64,000 nucleotides of DNA from Irpex lacteus (Eukaryota > Basidiomycota > Agaricomycetes > Polyporales > Irpicaceae): assembly GCA_001986395.2 (NCBI GenBank), contig MQVO02000046.1:1-64000 (forward strand), given 5' to 3'. The translations under genes were made by a program, and so were the position numbers. The notes beneath the pieces are model-generated. The model was not told where the DNA came from, searched no databases, and was given only the letters and a program-made list of their open reading frames with translations. This document shows positions 35,258 through 45,641 of this stretch, piece by piece (position 1 is the stretch's first letter; each line of letters starts with the position of its first letter).

Positions 35258-35985
35258 ATGCTGAGTCAGTCCTGTTTACGTGCAGCTCGTTCGCTCGTGT
35301 CATCCATATGTCTGCTCGGTGGAAGGTCCCCTCTCGATGCGCTTTCTACCGACGCCACATCTGCTGACTACAGTGATTCCCATTATTCCGCATTAACCGA
35401 AATCGAGCAAGAATGGCAGGAAGCCTCGGAGTACCTGAAGACGAAAGGGTACATGCTCCGCCCGAGGTGTCGAAAAGACTGGCGGCCATCCTGGAGACAA
35501 CCTGGCAACGAAGGAAAAGACCCACGAGAGTTTGAAGATCACATAGCATTACCACTCGAGGTGAATCCAGAGAATAGTTCCTTGGTAATAATTGATATTC
35601 ATTTAACTTGCCTCAACAGTGGAAGAAAGGCATCGATGCTGTCCAGATCTCTACGGGACGCTTGGTCTGGATTAAGCGGTGTGGCAGCAACCGCACTCCC
35701 CGAGAAACGTTGGAATCACCCCCGGAGTACCCCAATCAGACGATGAACCACTGTGTTCCACTACTGGATGTTCTTGAAGAAAGCAAGGACTCACAGGTCT
35801 ATTATCTCGTCGTGCCATATCTTCGTCCCGCACATGGCCCACCTCTTCGCACCGTTGGCGACGCCATGGACTTCACAACGCAGATGCTTGAAGTACGCCA
35901 GCTGTACCATTTTTATCCGCACCGGTTTATGTGCTCACAAACTTGAGGGCCTTGCGTTTATGCATGCCAACCAAACGGTTGGGTA
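35258..35985 (+). pseudogene. truncated protein-kinase-like gene (N-lobe only)
   Basis: The 5' part of an agaric-type protein kinase-like gene. Exon 1 has ALTEIEQEWQEASEYLKTKG and MLRPRCRKDWRPSW. After an intron (about 35567-35618) comes KKGIDAVQISTGRLVWIKRC, the position of the ATP-binding Lys. Then follow NHCVPLLDVLEESKDSQVYYLVVPYLRP and, after a second intron, GLAFMHANQTVG, where the next residues should be the HRD loop. The catalytic loop, DFG and C-lobe are missing. The sequence passes directly into unrelated F-box-derived DNA. The product would be inactive as a kinase. Confidence 0.7.
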
Positions 35986-36074
35986 AGTCAAAGATCTAGC
36001 AGCTTACGAAACTTGTGCAGACGTCGAATAAGAGTCGTACCGTTTTCTTTCAGACTTCGTCTGTAATTTCTGTA

Positions 36075-36480
36075 TCGGATGTGACTGTGGTGGAGTATGC
36101 TGGTTTGCTGAGGGGGTTGCGGAGGAGGTGGTGGTTGTGAAGGTTGATGCCGGCGATGTCGGTTAATGCACGTGTGAGACGACGCTGATACTATACTCGA
36201 GTATTGACCTATGGAAGCTTGGAGAACTTGAATGTCTCTGGATTTACACTGTCTGGATGTGTTCGCTATGATGTGCTAGGGCATGTCGCTTTGATCATGT
36301 AATTTTGTTAAGTCGAATGCTTTCCATGTTATGTACAATTGCTTTGATAGCTACTACATCTACTTTTCTCTCCATCTCGACGCGAATATTCAGAACACGG
36401 ACAAGTACAACTACTAGGCCATCCGCCTCGGCAGCTCGTGAACCAGCTCGTGAACCAGCTCGTGAACCTAACGGTATAAT
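36075..36480 (+). pseudogene. solo 3' end of the F-box gene family
   Basis: This segment matches the last about 40 codons and 3' flank of F-box copy B (29400-29750): TGTGGTGGAGTATGCTGGTT, GGTGGTGGTTGTGAAGGTTG, a degenerate MSVNARVRRR end, then the UTR match GAATGTCTCTGGATTTACAC. The rest of the gene is absent. It ends in three tandem 12 bp units, AGCTCGTGAACC, near 36436-36471. Confidence 0.75.
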
Positions 36481-36620
36481 GTACCGCAGGCTTCTCAAAA
36501 AAAACAGCAAGGAGAAAAAGCGTCCGGTTTATCCGAGACCAGGACCAATCCGATGATGTCTCGTGAGTGAGTAAACGCGCGCTGAGAGTATGTGCGAAAC
36601 GTACCTGATAGATAGATACG

Positions 36621-37220
36621 CTATTCACCAAACACCCCAGCTTTGATCTCCCTCAACACAGGCCGCGATCCCTCAGGCCACGGCCAATAAAGCTCCAAAT
36701 CAGCACGCACAACATCCGCTACGTCACTCGGAACCATCCCCTCTTCAGCGAAATCAGACGCGACTGTCTGTAGCCAGAACCGGCACCCTTCGCCGACGGC
36801 GTGGCAAGTGTAGTGATCACCTTTGCGAGCGATGATCACGGCTAGTACGTCCGCCACAGTTACAGTCGGGACTGAGAGGTCGAAGGACACCTTGTGTATT
36901 GCATCGTCGATCGCGTCGATGTTCTCGAGACACAACATCCCCGGCTCACCCGGCTCGTTGGGCAAAACATCGACGCTGACGAACGACTTGGACTCATCCG
37001 AGTCCGAGTTCGCTAGTAGCTCAAGTACAAGCGACCAGTGATTTGTCGGAGGCAGCCCGAGACTTGGATCGCCTGCGTTGTCGGGATTAGCATGCGCCAC
37101 GAAGGATAGGGTGGTCACTTGGGACGAGAGTGTGGCGAGTCTGAAGTGGCTGGTGCCCCAGTTTGCTTCGGTGTTGCTGATGTGCTTGCTGACGGATGCG
37201 ATCAGGGCCTCGGAAGGCAT
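36621..37220 (-). CDS. conserved fungal protein with NHWS motif, copy 2
   Basis: The inverted paralogue of the gene at 34501-35082: a single exon of 199 residues with an intact frame. Shared blocks include LIASVSKHI, LATLSSQVTTLSFVA, NAGDPSLGLPPTNHWSLVLE and YTCHAVGEGCRFWLQTVASD. A short insert (ANSDSDESKSF) follows the NHWS block. The two copies face each other, with the kinase fragment and the solo F-box end between them. Confidence 0.75.
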   Translation of the reverse strand: MPSEALIASVSKHISNTEANWGTSHFRLATLSSQVTTLSFVAHANPDNAGDPSLGLPPTNHWSLVLELLANSDSDESKSFVSVDVLPNEPGEPGMLCLENIDAIDDAIHKVSFDLSVPTVTVADVLAVIIARKGDHYTCHAVGEGCRFWLQTVASDFAEEGMVPSDVADVVRADLELYWPWPEGSRPVLREIKAGVFGE

Positions 37221-37606
37221 CTCGAGCTGTTCTGGTTAGAGTGGGGTTGCGGTGGTTTGATTTATGGGTGATTGGCTTGCAGATTGAGGAAGACGCTCGT
37301 TAATGGGCAAGACCAAACAAAGGCACAACATGGCGGTTGCATACTCACCTCTCACCGTGTGGCATACCCGTCTTCACCTGACTTTCTTCAACACGCTTGA
37401 GCATGCGCACGACACGGCGAACAATTAAGTCAGGAAGAGATTATGCACTGGTGCCTCGCTGCAGACATAGACTCTTCCTATCCTCCGCTACCTCCGATCT
37501 CTCGAATCGCTGGACAACCGCTTCCACCATGGCATGCATAACATCGTGGGTGATAGTCTTCGCGCGCAGTTCTACGGGCCAGCGCTGAAAGGTAAGAAGA
37601 CACTCC

Positions 37607-38200
37607 TATCAGACAACCGAGCCCTCTCACCACACCACGCCAACACTCCCGCATTGGACTGAAGTGATGAAAGGGCACGATCGCATCGTGCCGCACGCCA
37701 AAAATTGTGCAAGTAACGCACCACCCATGCAGGAGGTTGCATTCCTCCTCGTCGCAAGACGTAGCCCAAGGACGCACAGCAAACGGCCATCCCCTCCCGG
37801 AGCTCTTCAACGACAAAAGGTCGCTGGTACACGCAGCCCACGGATGCACAGCCAAGGGGCCATCCCATCCATGGCTCTTCAACGAAGACGAGTCGCTGGT
37901 AGACGCAGCCTATGCAGAGGCTCTTCGACGACACGGCGTCGGCAACGGAATGCCCCTAAGTCACTATGACGGGCGACCCCCACTGGACGCAGACCCACGA
38001 AGGGCAATAGACGACACGACGGTGCAGCAATGCATCGACGCAAGTGACCGAGTCACTCGTTGGTACAAAAATACGAGGGGTGGATGATCGCGAGTAACGA
38101 GTTGGAGAAAGAGAGAGTCGGGAGCGAGCCAGTGCGGGTTATATGTGCCACGTGGCACGCGTATAGGACTAGCGCCTGAGACAGATGCCTTGAACTCAGA
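37607..38200 (+). repeat. interspersed repeat with tandem array, copy 3
   Basis: The third copy of the element seen at 22471 and 29755, with a short array of three units (about 37750-37950). The hairpin at 37674-37692 keeps both 8 nt arms while the loop differs (CGC instead of ACG). The left edge again reads GACAACCGAGCCCTCTCACC and the right flank ACCGAGTCACTCGTTGGTAC. A perfect 14 bp palindrome around CACGTG (38145-38158) is unique to this copy. Confidence 0.75.
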
Positions 38201-38735
38201 GGTCGCTTGCGAACGTTGCGAAGACATAACACAACACTCATTGCGTCCGTCTCAAGTTACTTCGAATTCACGCTATGCCAGTAAGTTACGTACGACACGA
38301 CTGCATACTCTGGGTCACAAGTCAGCTCACTCAGTTTACCTTGAAGTAAGTCACGGTCATGGGCCGAGTTTAGGGCAGCCATTTACGCGTTTACTTACAG
38401 TAATGGAGCTGATCCGACAATACTCCGTGTATACAGCACATACATATACTTTTGTCGCCCACTGTTGTGTCTGGACCTGGTCGAGTGGGATATCAGCTGT
38501 ACCCTCAAACTCTCGGTGCTCCTCCTGTCCCCACTGGACACAAGCACCGGCCGAACAGCAAATAGCAATGTCTTATCAATCGGCCGTATTACAATTGAGC
38601 ACCTCATCTCATCATGATCATACTTACTCTCATCCCCGCACCCTTTACGTATGTCATCTTTTAGACTTTTACACATAGTACATAAGTATCTTCTTCTCTT
38701 ACACCCGCTCACACCCCTCTCTCCCAGGACCCACC
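38200..38735. other. intergenic upstream of the MFS gene
   Basis: About 530 bp without a supported gene; the right part is pyrimidine-rich, as expected for a fungal promoter and 5' leader. Confidence 0.45.
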
Positions 38736-41005
38736 ATGGCCGAAGTCACCACCCACGGGGAGGCCACTACAGCCCACGCACGCGACTCATTCGCAGTCGA
38801 CCTCGAAAACGACTATGTACCTCCCCTCCAAGACCCAAACCTCCTCGCCGTCTCCTCAGGAGAGACAGGCATCCGTCGCAGAGCCTCTGACTTCAACCGC
38901 TCACGGCCTCAACTATCGTTTCCCACCACCCCAGATATAGAGCTCACCCCCATCCACGTCGAACCTTCCCCTCGAGCGAAAGTCGATGCCATCGAAGAAG
39001 ACCGCGAGGAAGGTACGGTTCAAGTGAACAAACAGGACGTTACGGTCGACATCGAGCGAGCGTCGTCTACGGGCATCTTCCCCTCTACGACGGTCTCGCA
39101 GGCTCCTTCTACCCGCGAACACGGCTCTACGGCCAATCTCAATCAGGGATCGCAGACTAAGGTGCAAAAGAGGTGGGCGAGGGCATACTACGCCGTGCTG
39201 TGCTACAACTTCTTCCTTGCGGGGTGGAATGACGGCTCGACGGGTCCGCTGCTGCCTACTATCCAACGTTCTCACCATGTATGTCTTTCTTCTTCCCCTC
39301 TTCTCTATATGGATTGTCGATCACTCACGTCAGATTGTCCCCAGATTGGCTTCGCGATAGTATCTCTCCTCTTCGTCATCAACTCTGTCGTACGTACTTC
39401 CGAGTCTTGCATGTAACCCGTACTCACCTCGAAGAAAGGGATATGTCATCGGCGCGGTGGCGAACGTGCATCTCGACGAGAAGCTTGGGATCGGCAAGGT
39501 ACGCTTCCCCTCCTCTCCCTTCTTCCTTCCTTATCCTCCAATACTCATCTCACCCCTTAGACTCTCCTCCTTGGTCCGTTCACTCACCCACACCCACTCT
39601 CACACCTTACACCACTAACTAAATCTGAACACAAACAGGCTCCCTCATGCAACTAATCTGCTACATCCTCCTCGCAGTCGGCGGCCCCTTCCCACTCATG
39701 TGCGTCGCCTTCGCCTTCGGAGGCTTCGGCTTCTGTCTCCAGATCACACAGGGCAACACGTTCGTTGGAGGACTGGAGAACGCGTCGAATAAACTTGGGC
39801 TTTTGCATGCGAGTTATGGTGCGTCCTCCCACTACCTCTCTCACTACGCGTTTGGAGAAGTAGAGCTCATTGATTGGGTGGTGGAATGATAGGTCTGGGA
39901 GCGTTATCCGCCCCGCTAGTAGCAACCCACTTCTCCGTCCAACAACACTGGTACTTCCACTACCTCATCTCCGCCGGCCTCGCCATCTTGAACGTCACAA
40001 TCATCAGCGCCGTATACCGCCTCAAGACCGTCCACCGTACGTCCCCCTCTCTCCTCCCCCTCCCTCCCTCTCCGCTAAGTTAGAGTTTATGCTTACGACG
40101 ACTGTGATGGGGTTGTAGAGGTGAAGGCGAAAGCAGGCCTCCCGCCGTCCGAGGACCACTCCGCACGGACGGAGAACAGGTACACGCAGATACTGACTAT
40201 CCCGAGTGTGCATTTTATGGCGTTTTGGACGCTTGTTTATGTTGGGACTGAGGTTACGCTTGGTGGTGCGTTCTCTTCTCACCCTTCGCATCCAGGCTGT
40301 TCTCGTACTGATGCAATACACAGGTTGGATCGTCACTTTCATACAAGAGAAGCGTGGTGGAGGGGCTTCCGCGGGATACATCTCTTCTGGTTTCTTCGGT
40401 GGTACGTACACGCTCTCTATCCGCGATTTGAATATAACACTGATCTGAGCATCCATTCATTGAATCGTGGGTAGGGTTGATGATGGGCCGCCTCAGTCTC
40501 CTCTGGCTGAACAAGAAGATTGGCGAACACCGCGTCATGTTCCTCTACGCCTTCCTCGCCATCGCGTACGTCCCCTCCTCTCTCCTCTCCTACTCACCCC
40601 GACTGACCTTCCCCCTTCCACATAGCCTAGAAGCAACGATCTGGGCCGTCCCCTCTTTCCTCGAAAACGCCATCGCAGTCTCCTTCATCGGCCTCCTCCT
40701 CGGGCCAATGTATCCCATCCTCGTCCACCACTCCTCCATGATCCTCCCCAAGTGGCTCTACCCAGGCTGCATCGGATGGATCAGTGGACTTGGACAGACG
40801 GGGAGCGCTGTACTGCCGTTTTTGACGGGGTTGTTGGCGGCGAGGTTTGGGATTAGTGCGTTGCAGCCTTTGTGAGTGGTTCTACTGATTGAGTTGAGAG
40901 TTGGTGGCTAACGGGTGTGGTGTGTGGGTGGACAGTATTGTGTCGATGATGGGGACTATGGTCGTCCTTTGGGCTTTCGTCCCGCGAGTGAGGAGGATCG
41001 ATTAA
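38736..41005 (+). CDS. major facilitator superfamily transporter
   Basis: A polytopic MFS carrier with a long (about 150-residue) hydrophilic, phosphorylation-prone N-terminal tail. About ten exons. Membrane part landmarks are YAVLCYNFFLAGWNDGSTGP (helix 1), GFAIVSLLFVINS, GYVIGAVANVHLDEKLGIGK, GGPFPLMCVAFAFGGFGFCL, LENASNKLGLLHASYG, HYLISAGLAILNVTIISAVY, SVHFMAFWTLVYVGTEVTLG and WISGLGQTGSAVLPFLTG. The gene stops shortly after VLWAFVPRVRRID. The pattern resembles the fungal Bsc6/fucose-permease-like branch of MFS, but substrate and direction cannot be read. The introns are short and the frame appears intact. Confidence 0.85.
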
Positions 41006-42157
41006 TGTGGTGACTGGGGTGCGTCAATAATCAAAAGAGGCTCCGTCTTGTTCGTTGTTAGAGTGCCTGCGGGCATTGGGCTGTTTTCAATTCAGCCTGA
41101 GCGATGCTACAGTTGGGAATTTGTGTTGTTGCTCGAAACCTGTACATTATCAAGCAGGGATCGCTGTTGTAGTCATCGGTTTAGTTGTTGTAGACTCTCT
41201 TGATTGTTATGAATAGATTCATGGACTCGTTGTATGTCACTCTTGATTGCCTCAGGCGGCCATCTATACACTGCTCCAATAGCATGGGTAAACACTCGTA
41301 CAAATCCGGTTACTTACTCATACAACGTCATGAGTACGTGCTGTATGTCGGAAAAAAGATTGGCGCCTAGCGAGGCCTAGGGAGGCCTCCACATGTCCCG
41401 CGGCGGAGATGAGATATGGAGGCTTACCGATGGGAACGATTTCATCCTGAGGCACTGGCCTTCCCATCCGCAAGCATCCGGATGATCGCCCTTGATCATC
41501 GCGATGCACCCTGATGGTATCCCGCGATCCGGATCACCCAAGTTATCTGGACGCTCGTTTCTTATCGTGAGGGCTCCTGATCATGGGGGACCCTCGGGGT
41601 ACCTCTGGCAGCCTCTCTAAGGAGAGCGAGTAGGTAAGCCCCGCCATCTTTCTGTTACCAGTCCCTTTGATATTTTACTTACTGACCTTCGTTTTTTACT
41701 TACCGTTCTTTCTTTTACTTATTCATTCCTACTATTGCCTCATTTCATCTCTACTATTACTTGTATACTTTCTTATCTTTCACTTTTCATTATATTGTAT
41801 TATGATCATCGTTACTTTTAATTGTATATACTATTTTTCTATTACTATCTACTGTACTGTACTTATCAACGTTTGGGTACTACTCTATTGAAATGTGCTT
41901 CCTGCCGTATTCGAACCCGCGATCACAGTTTCTGCGGTTACAGTTTCTGTAGCGCCCGTTACTAACGGTTTAGACACCTTGACCATAGTGCCGACAATAA
42001 TACCAGAAGCGCTATAAATATATACCAGAGATTAACGCCTCCGGAGACACTGTTCTCAGACTTGCTTCGCGCATTGCACACGGTCACACTAATTAAAGAG
42101 AGAAAGCCACTTGTATTCGGGGGGTGCAATGATAGTACAATCGAGCGAGCAAATTAA
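41006..42157. other. intergenic: MFS 3' flank, T-rich tract, tRNA-like stretch
   Basis: A strongly pyrimidine-biased tract (about 41650-41880, repeated TTTTACTTA and similar) separates a GC-richer piece (41340-41640) with several GCATCC/GGATGC motifs from a short tRNA-like stretch on the minus strand near 41895-41995. The GC-rich piece may be a transposon end. No protein gene is supported. Confidence 0.4.
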
Positions 42158-44095
42158 TTAAGTTCCCTGGCGGCGGCGAGTGGTACGACGGACAACTACG
42201 TCCTCCTCAGCATCAGCCTGAGTCTCCTTACCCTTGCCTTTGCCCTTAGACTTGGTGACACGAGGGCCACGTTTATTCAGACCTGGAGCAGCCGGGGGGA
42301 TGTCGATGTTGTCTATGACGTTCAAGTCCGGGGACTCTGCACGCACAGTAGTAAGGGGAGATTCTGGACGAGAAGGAGCGGGGGAGGGTTCACCAGGCGG
42401 AGGAGGAGCGAAGGATTCACGAGGAGGAAGGGGAGGGTTGGCGGAGCGAGAAGGCCCAGCTTCAAGTGGCACAGGCTGTGACTGTGCAGATGTGACAGCC
42501 GGGGCCGCGGAAGGTGCGTGCATTGTAGAGAGAGCTGATTGCCGCTGCACTGGTAACTTTGTGAACAAGTAGCAGAGAATGCGTGAATATATTTACTTAC
42601 GGACGTCAGCTGGGATGATAGAGCCGAAGGTAGCGAGTGCCTCTGTGTTGCGTTGGTTGACGGCCATCGTGTTTCCCTGAGCGATGGTTCCTCGCACAGC
42701 TATGGCAGGGTCAGCTCCGTTGAAAGCGACGTCCGAGATCGCCGTAACGATCTGCTGAGTGCCAGGAAGGTGCCAGTTCTCCTCGAAGATGCGAATGAGG
42801 CGAGAAACCTCCGCATGCCAATCGCACATGTCGTCGTCGGGGTCGCCATTAAGATACTTGTCGGGGTTTAGCGTATAACCTCCCTGCAAGAATTGAGCCT
42901 CGCCGGACACATGATAGCGCAGCTATAAGAGTCACCGTGATCATCAGCGTACGGTGATTGTGAGATAAACGTGACTACTTACCATGACGAACATCAGAGC
43001 AAGGTTCGTAGGAGTGACACCTTCAAGGGCCGCCTTCCACTTCACCCCGTTGCTCCGACTGTCCAGCCTTGGCTCGTAGATCGAAGACGGACCATACAAC
43101 GCCGCCCTGTAATACTGTATCGTGTAAATCAGTATGTGTGTTTGAGATATATCCGAAGGACTCACATAGCCTATCTGAGGCACCAAAAACAAGGTTCGTT
43201 TGGACTCTGGGTTCGTCAAATCTGTGCCGGGGGGATAATATATAGGAGGGAAGTGTTCAAAGCACCGACCGCGAAGAACTTTGAGGATGGGGTCGTTGCG
43301 TCTGGCTGATGCCTTACTGACAAGTCTCGCTGAGTTCGGACCGACAATCGAGGGAACAACTCGAGGGAGAGCCTCGACCGAATGATCGAGGAGCTTGCTC
43401 TTCGAGTCTTGAGCATCCTGCCTGATCTTGTAGTCGAATATAGTTGTGTCAATAAACAATGCATATGAGAGAAGTAGCGAACTCACAACTTTCCAAAACC
43501 ATCTCGCGTTGCCGGATGATATAAAGGTAGTGAGATCGATTCCACCTTCCTGGGCTTGGAGGTAGTCCCAGGTCCTGGCCGCCATGGCTGCTTGCTGCGA
43601 GGCCAGGGATTCATAGCGCACAGCAGGGTCCTTGTAGTTGAGGCTGGGCTTGCGCTTGTACATGAACCAGTTTTCCTCGATCCAAAGACTGAGAGAATAG
43701 GCGGCCTTGCGGCCAGCCAAATGAATCTGTGCTGCGAACTGGTGGTAGGCAGGAGGGATGAGGGCTCGAGTGCGAGCTTTGTCCTTCCCCTTCTTACCAG
43801 CCTGATCGCCACCGAGCTTTGCGTTCTTGATGCGTAAGGTGCGCACAAGGGCGCGGAGTTCGCCATTCTGCACCTGAAGCTCGGCGCATGCCTACAAACG
43901 TGCAACACTGAGCAACGGTTATAACGGGCGGGAATGTGAACGCATACTGACCTTCTGAAAGTCCTTAATAGAGGCCTGCTCGCCGGGTGTTTCGACAGCG
44001 TCAGGGAGATCGTCGTCGATACTCAAGTCGTCGATCTGGCGTGTGACACTGTCATCGGTGTCGTCTGAGTCGCTGTCTGCGTTATGCCTTGCCAT
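42158..44095 (-). CDS. transposon-associated protein, DUF6698-like architecture
   Basis: The function is unknown. The start ATG is at 44095 and the gene has about six short-intron exons. An acidic start (DSDSDDTDDS) leads to a predicted coiled coil (LQVQNGELRALVRTLRIKNA). The core holds HQFAAQIHLAGRKAAYSLSL, ARWFWKVV, IYYPPGTDLTNPESKR, YRAALYGPSS, KWKAALEGVTPTNLALMFVM and DWHAEVSRLIRIFEENW. The tail is Pro/Ser-rich and ends basic (KSKGKGKGKE, RRTTRRRQ), as in a nuclear protein. The order of blocks resembles the DUF6698-type gene at 51309-53073, but similarity is distant. It may be cargo of the Plavaka element whose transposase follows at 45642-49546. Confidence 0.6.
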
Positions 44096-45641
44096 CGTGA
44101 GTGAAGATAGAGAAAGAAATGATGAATACGCACCACAGTCAGTCCCTAATATACGATTTGAAGAGTCCGGTGCGATCGGCGACGTGAGTGGGTAAGAGTG
44201 GTACACCTGCAGTGCGTATGCTCGTCTAGGTGTCCGAAACGTTTCAGTGTTCATCGCGACTTACTCATGTTCAGAACGGGGCGGGGAGCGATACTTCTAA
44301 AGGCCTGGTGTGCTCGAAGAATTAATCATGGATGAATTAACAACTGCTGTTGAATGGAATGCAATACAAATAGAGGACTTCGAACTTACATGGAGCCCTC
44401 TGGCCAAAGCCTGCTGCATCGTGTTTGAGGAGCGGCTGGGAGATGAATGGGAATTCGATGTCTAGATAGCCCGCGTGTTAGTGGCTACACGTAACAAGGA
44501 TGCGATAGAAGAAAATATATCACCACTTACCTGGTGTACCGGGCCAAACTACCTGTCTGGCTGAGCGAAATGCCACCGTGCATCGATGGATGGAGGTCCT
44601 TCTAAACGATAGTGTCAGTGAGTACTTCTATTGTCAAGCATACTCGGGGTGATTGAAATACCTTTGGCAGAAACAATCTAGGACAAGGCTCAAGCGATCA
44701 TCGAAATAGCTGCCGCGCATCGGCAGGTCAAGCACGCACCTCAAGTCCTTTGCTTCTCATGGAGTATTTGTACTCTTGTTCATCCGACGAATTGAAAGCA
44801 GGGTTCCATTGGAAATCCAAAACTTTTCAATCACAAGGCCATAATCTAAGCGAAGCTATGAGAAAGATCAGCGTACATTTCCGAAATGATGAGGGCATGA
44901 AGGGATACAAGCGAGTTTAGATACGTACCAAGTCTTGATATGATGTGACGGTGCGAATGGTAGTACAGTTGAGTTTGGGGTATTGAGATAAGGCTGAGGT
45001 GAACGAGATAGAGCGGGAGGTGTTGGTGATATATCGATGCGCGTGCTAGTACAGTTGGCCAGCAGGTAATGAGACGACTGAGTGGAGATTTTGAGATAGA
45101 GACGGGTCAGGGGAGTGCGTTCAGCTGTACATACCGATGGTATCATACGCATATGCATATACAATGTGGCCACCTTCTTTGACAAGAATGGCAGCCTTTG
45201 AAAGCGAAAACATACCTCATTCAGTCTGAGGTGCATCGGTCGAAGGAAGCGGGCCAATCATGTGTATAGAAATGCTCGAGACGTGCGTATACAACTGCTC
45301 AAGAAGCAAACGTACGCATACGACTGGCCGAGAGGGTGAGAAGATCCTGTGAAACGGTCAAAGACGTTGTCACGGCTATGTCCAATAATACCTATATAGT
45401 GACGTGAACTTCGAGACCATGAGCTGCATTCATGCAGAATAGGCTCGACTGTATGGCTAAAATCGAAAAATGCGTCACAAGATTTAAGATTGTCAGTCTT
45501 GCTGTGGCTGTCTGAGATACAGAGAATGATAACGTACCAGCAGTTGATCTCGTATTCCAGATTTCTGGCGATTGGAACTAATACAGCCATGAATTGGATG
45601 TTAGCGCGAGGTGATTGGATAGTGCGCGGATACGTTACCTG
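44096..45641. other. spacer between cargo gene and transposase
   Basis: About 1.5 kb; the short open frames have no conserved character. It probably belongs to the transposon body. Confidence 0.35.

Noticed and set aside
42234..42572. Gly-rich plus-strand frame
   Set aside because: It is antisense to the Pro-rich tail of the DUF6698-like gene.
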